A stretch of DNA of 64,000 bases from Kocuria subflava. GTDB taxonomy: Bacteria > Actinomycetota > Actinomycetes > Actinomycetales > Micrococcaceae. The position numbers and the translations under genes are program-made. Where the stretch lies: assembly GCF_012163155.1 (NCBI RefSeq), contig NZ_JAAVUN010000002.1, forward strand, positions 124,001 through 188,000, in the 5' to 3' direction. The notes under the pieces were generated by a model. That model had not been told where the DNA came from. It was given only the letters and a program-made list of their open reading frames with translations, and did not search any database. Shown here in pieces: positions 63,316 through 64,000 of this stretch. The number at the start of each line of letters is the position of its first letter. The first letter of the stretch is position 1.

Positions 63316-63998
63316 AGCTGTACCGGGCAACTCAAAAAGCAGTGGGCCACCTGTTCCGGTTGGTGTGTCGGCCGGTCATCACAGGGCAGGAGAACTTTCC
63401 TGCCACCGGTCCCGTGATCGTGGCCTCCAATCACCTGTCCTTCCTGGACGGCATCATCGTCTCCGCGTTGATGCCACGCCGGGTGGGGTTCATCACCAAG
63501 GCGTCTCTTGCCAATGCCCCCGGCATCAAGGGCAAGGTCATGACTTTTGTCTACAACATTCTGGGATTGATTCCGGTGGACCGCTCCGGACAGTCCGAAT
63601 CCGTGACCGCCCTGGACCCCGCCTTGAAGTTGCTGGCAGACGGCGGAGTCTTTGGAGTGTTCCCGGAAGGCACACGATCCCGTGACGGTCGGCTCTACCG
63701 CGGACGCAGTGGCGTGGCCTTCACAGCCTTGTCCACCGGGGCCCCCGTGGTCCCTGTGGCCCTCAAGGGCACGGAACGTTTGCAGAAACCCGGCTCCCGC
63801 ATGATCGTGCCGCGCAAGTTTGAGCTGCACATCGGCAAGCCGCTGCAGATCGACCGGGTGGACGGGCGCCAGACCGGCGCGCAGCGCCGCGCCGTCGTGG
63901 ATCGGGTGATGGACGCCATTGCCGAGCTCTCCGGCCAGGAGCGCGCCGACACCTACAACACGCCGCCTTCTGTGGAGCGTGACGCTGCTCGTGGCTGA
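63312..63998 (+). CDS. 1-acyl-sn-glycerol-3-phosphate acyltransferase (PlsC family)
   Basis: Acylates lysophosphatidic acid to phosphatidic acid or a related acceptor at the membrane. 228 residues with the HX4D motif in SNHLSFLDG, a phosphate-binding [10 protein letters not shown] and a third block [13 protein letters not shown]. The GTG start overlaps the uvrA stop (GTGA), so it is translationally coupled to uvrA. The gene is complete; its stop is at 63996-63998 near the window end. Confidence 0.9.
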   Translation: MKLYRATQKAVGHLFRLVCRPVITGQENFPATGPVIVASNHLSFLDGIIVSALMPRRVGFITKASLANAPGIKGKVMTFVYNILGLIPVDRSGQSESVTALDPALKLLADGGVFGVFPEGTRSRDGRLYRGRSGVAFTALSTGAPVVPVALKGTERLQKPGSRMIVPRKFELHIGKPLQIDRVDGRQTGAQRRAVVDRVMDAIAELSGQERADTYNTPPSVERDAARG

Positions 63999-64000
63999 TC

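Overview
The window is a high-GC actinobacterial chromosome segment (roughly 60-65% G+C by eye). Gene order (hrcA-dnaJ-rsmE-phoH-ybeY-era-leuA-recO-uppS, then ctaCDF, hisEGFI, trp, lgt, gltBD, pyk, pdtaR, polA, rpsA, coaE, uvrB, uvrA) and the DUF3043, HGxxPAAW and DUF3516-helicase families point to Micrococcales, most likely Micrococcaceae; I cannot name the genus. Nearly all of it is housekeeping DNA, with no prophage, insertion sequence or CRISPR array. Many genes have a TANNNT -10 box 6-8 nt before the start codon, i.e. leaderless transcripts.

Layout. 72-3055: hrcA-dnaJ-rsmE. 3077-3991: a GerMN lipoprotein on the other strand. 4198-6939: phoH-ybeY-era (ribosome and RNA maturation). 7173-8720: an LCP cell-wall ligase. 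8763-12323: a leucine leader peptide and attenuator-like RNA, then leuA-recO-uppS. 12339-17151: alpha/beta hydrolase, pyrD, a DUF3043 membrane protein, an M20 dipeptidase and an iron-sulfur insertion protein. 17506-20548: cytochrome aa3 oxidase genes ctaC-ctaD-ctaF. 20783-23489: a 61-residue membrane protein coupled to hisE, then hisG, hisF, hisI. 23538-30284: trpE, two small membrane proteins, a fused trpC-trpB, trpA and lgt. 30465-38312: gltBD and pyk.

38505-42651 is the only accessory-looking block, lying between pyk and a tRNA-Leu gene: an amidohydrolase followed by three consecutive damaged genes (an MmyB-type regulator without a stop at its expected end, an aldo/keto reductase with an amber codon and a lost catalytic lysine, and an ltrA gene with a one-base frameshift in a G run). 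42888-51920 returns to core genes: pdtaR, polA, rpsA, yigZ, coaE, uvrB. 52047-55038 holds a Na/phosphate symporter, a small coiled-coil protein and a TerC-family gene behind a yybP-ykoY manganese riboswitch. 55174-56350 is a SatD regulator plus membrane partner with a palindrome over its promoter. 56430-63998: a DUF3516 helicase, an MBL-fold hydrolase, a small membrane protein, uvrA and plsC.

The points most worth checking are the TrpC-TrpB fusion, the leu leader with mutually exclusive hairpins, the decaying cluster at 39594-42651, the repeat insert in TrpE, the extra ~32 residues in Era, the SatD pair with its operator, and two very long hairpins at convergent gene ends. Everything here comes from reading the sequence; no database search was run.
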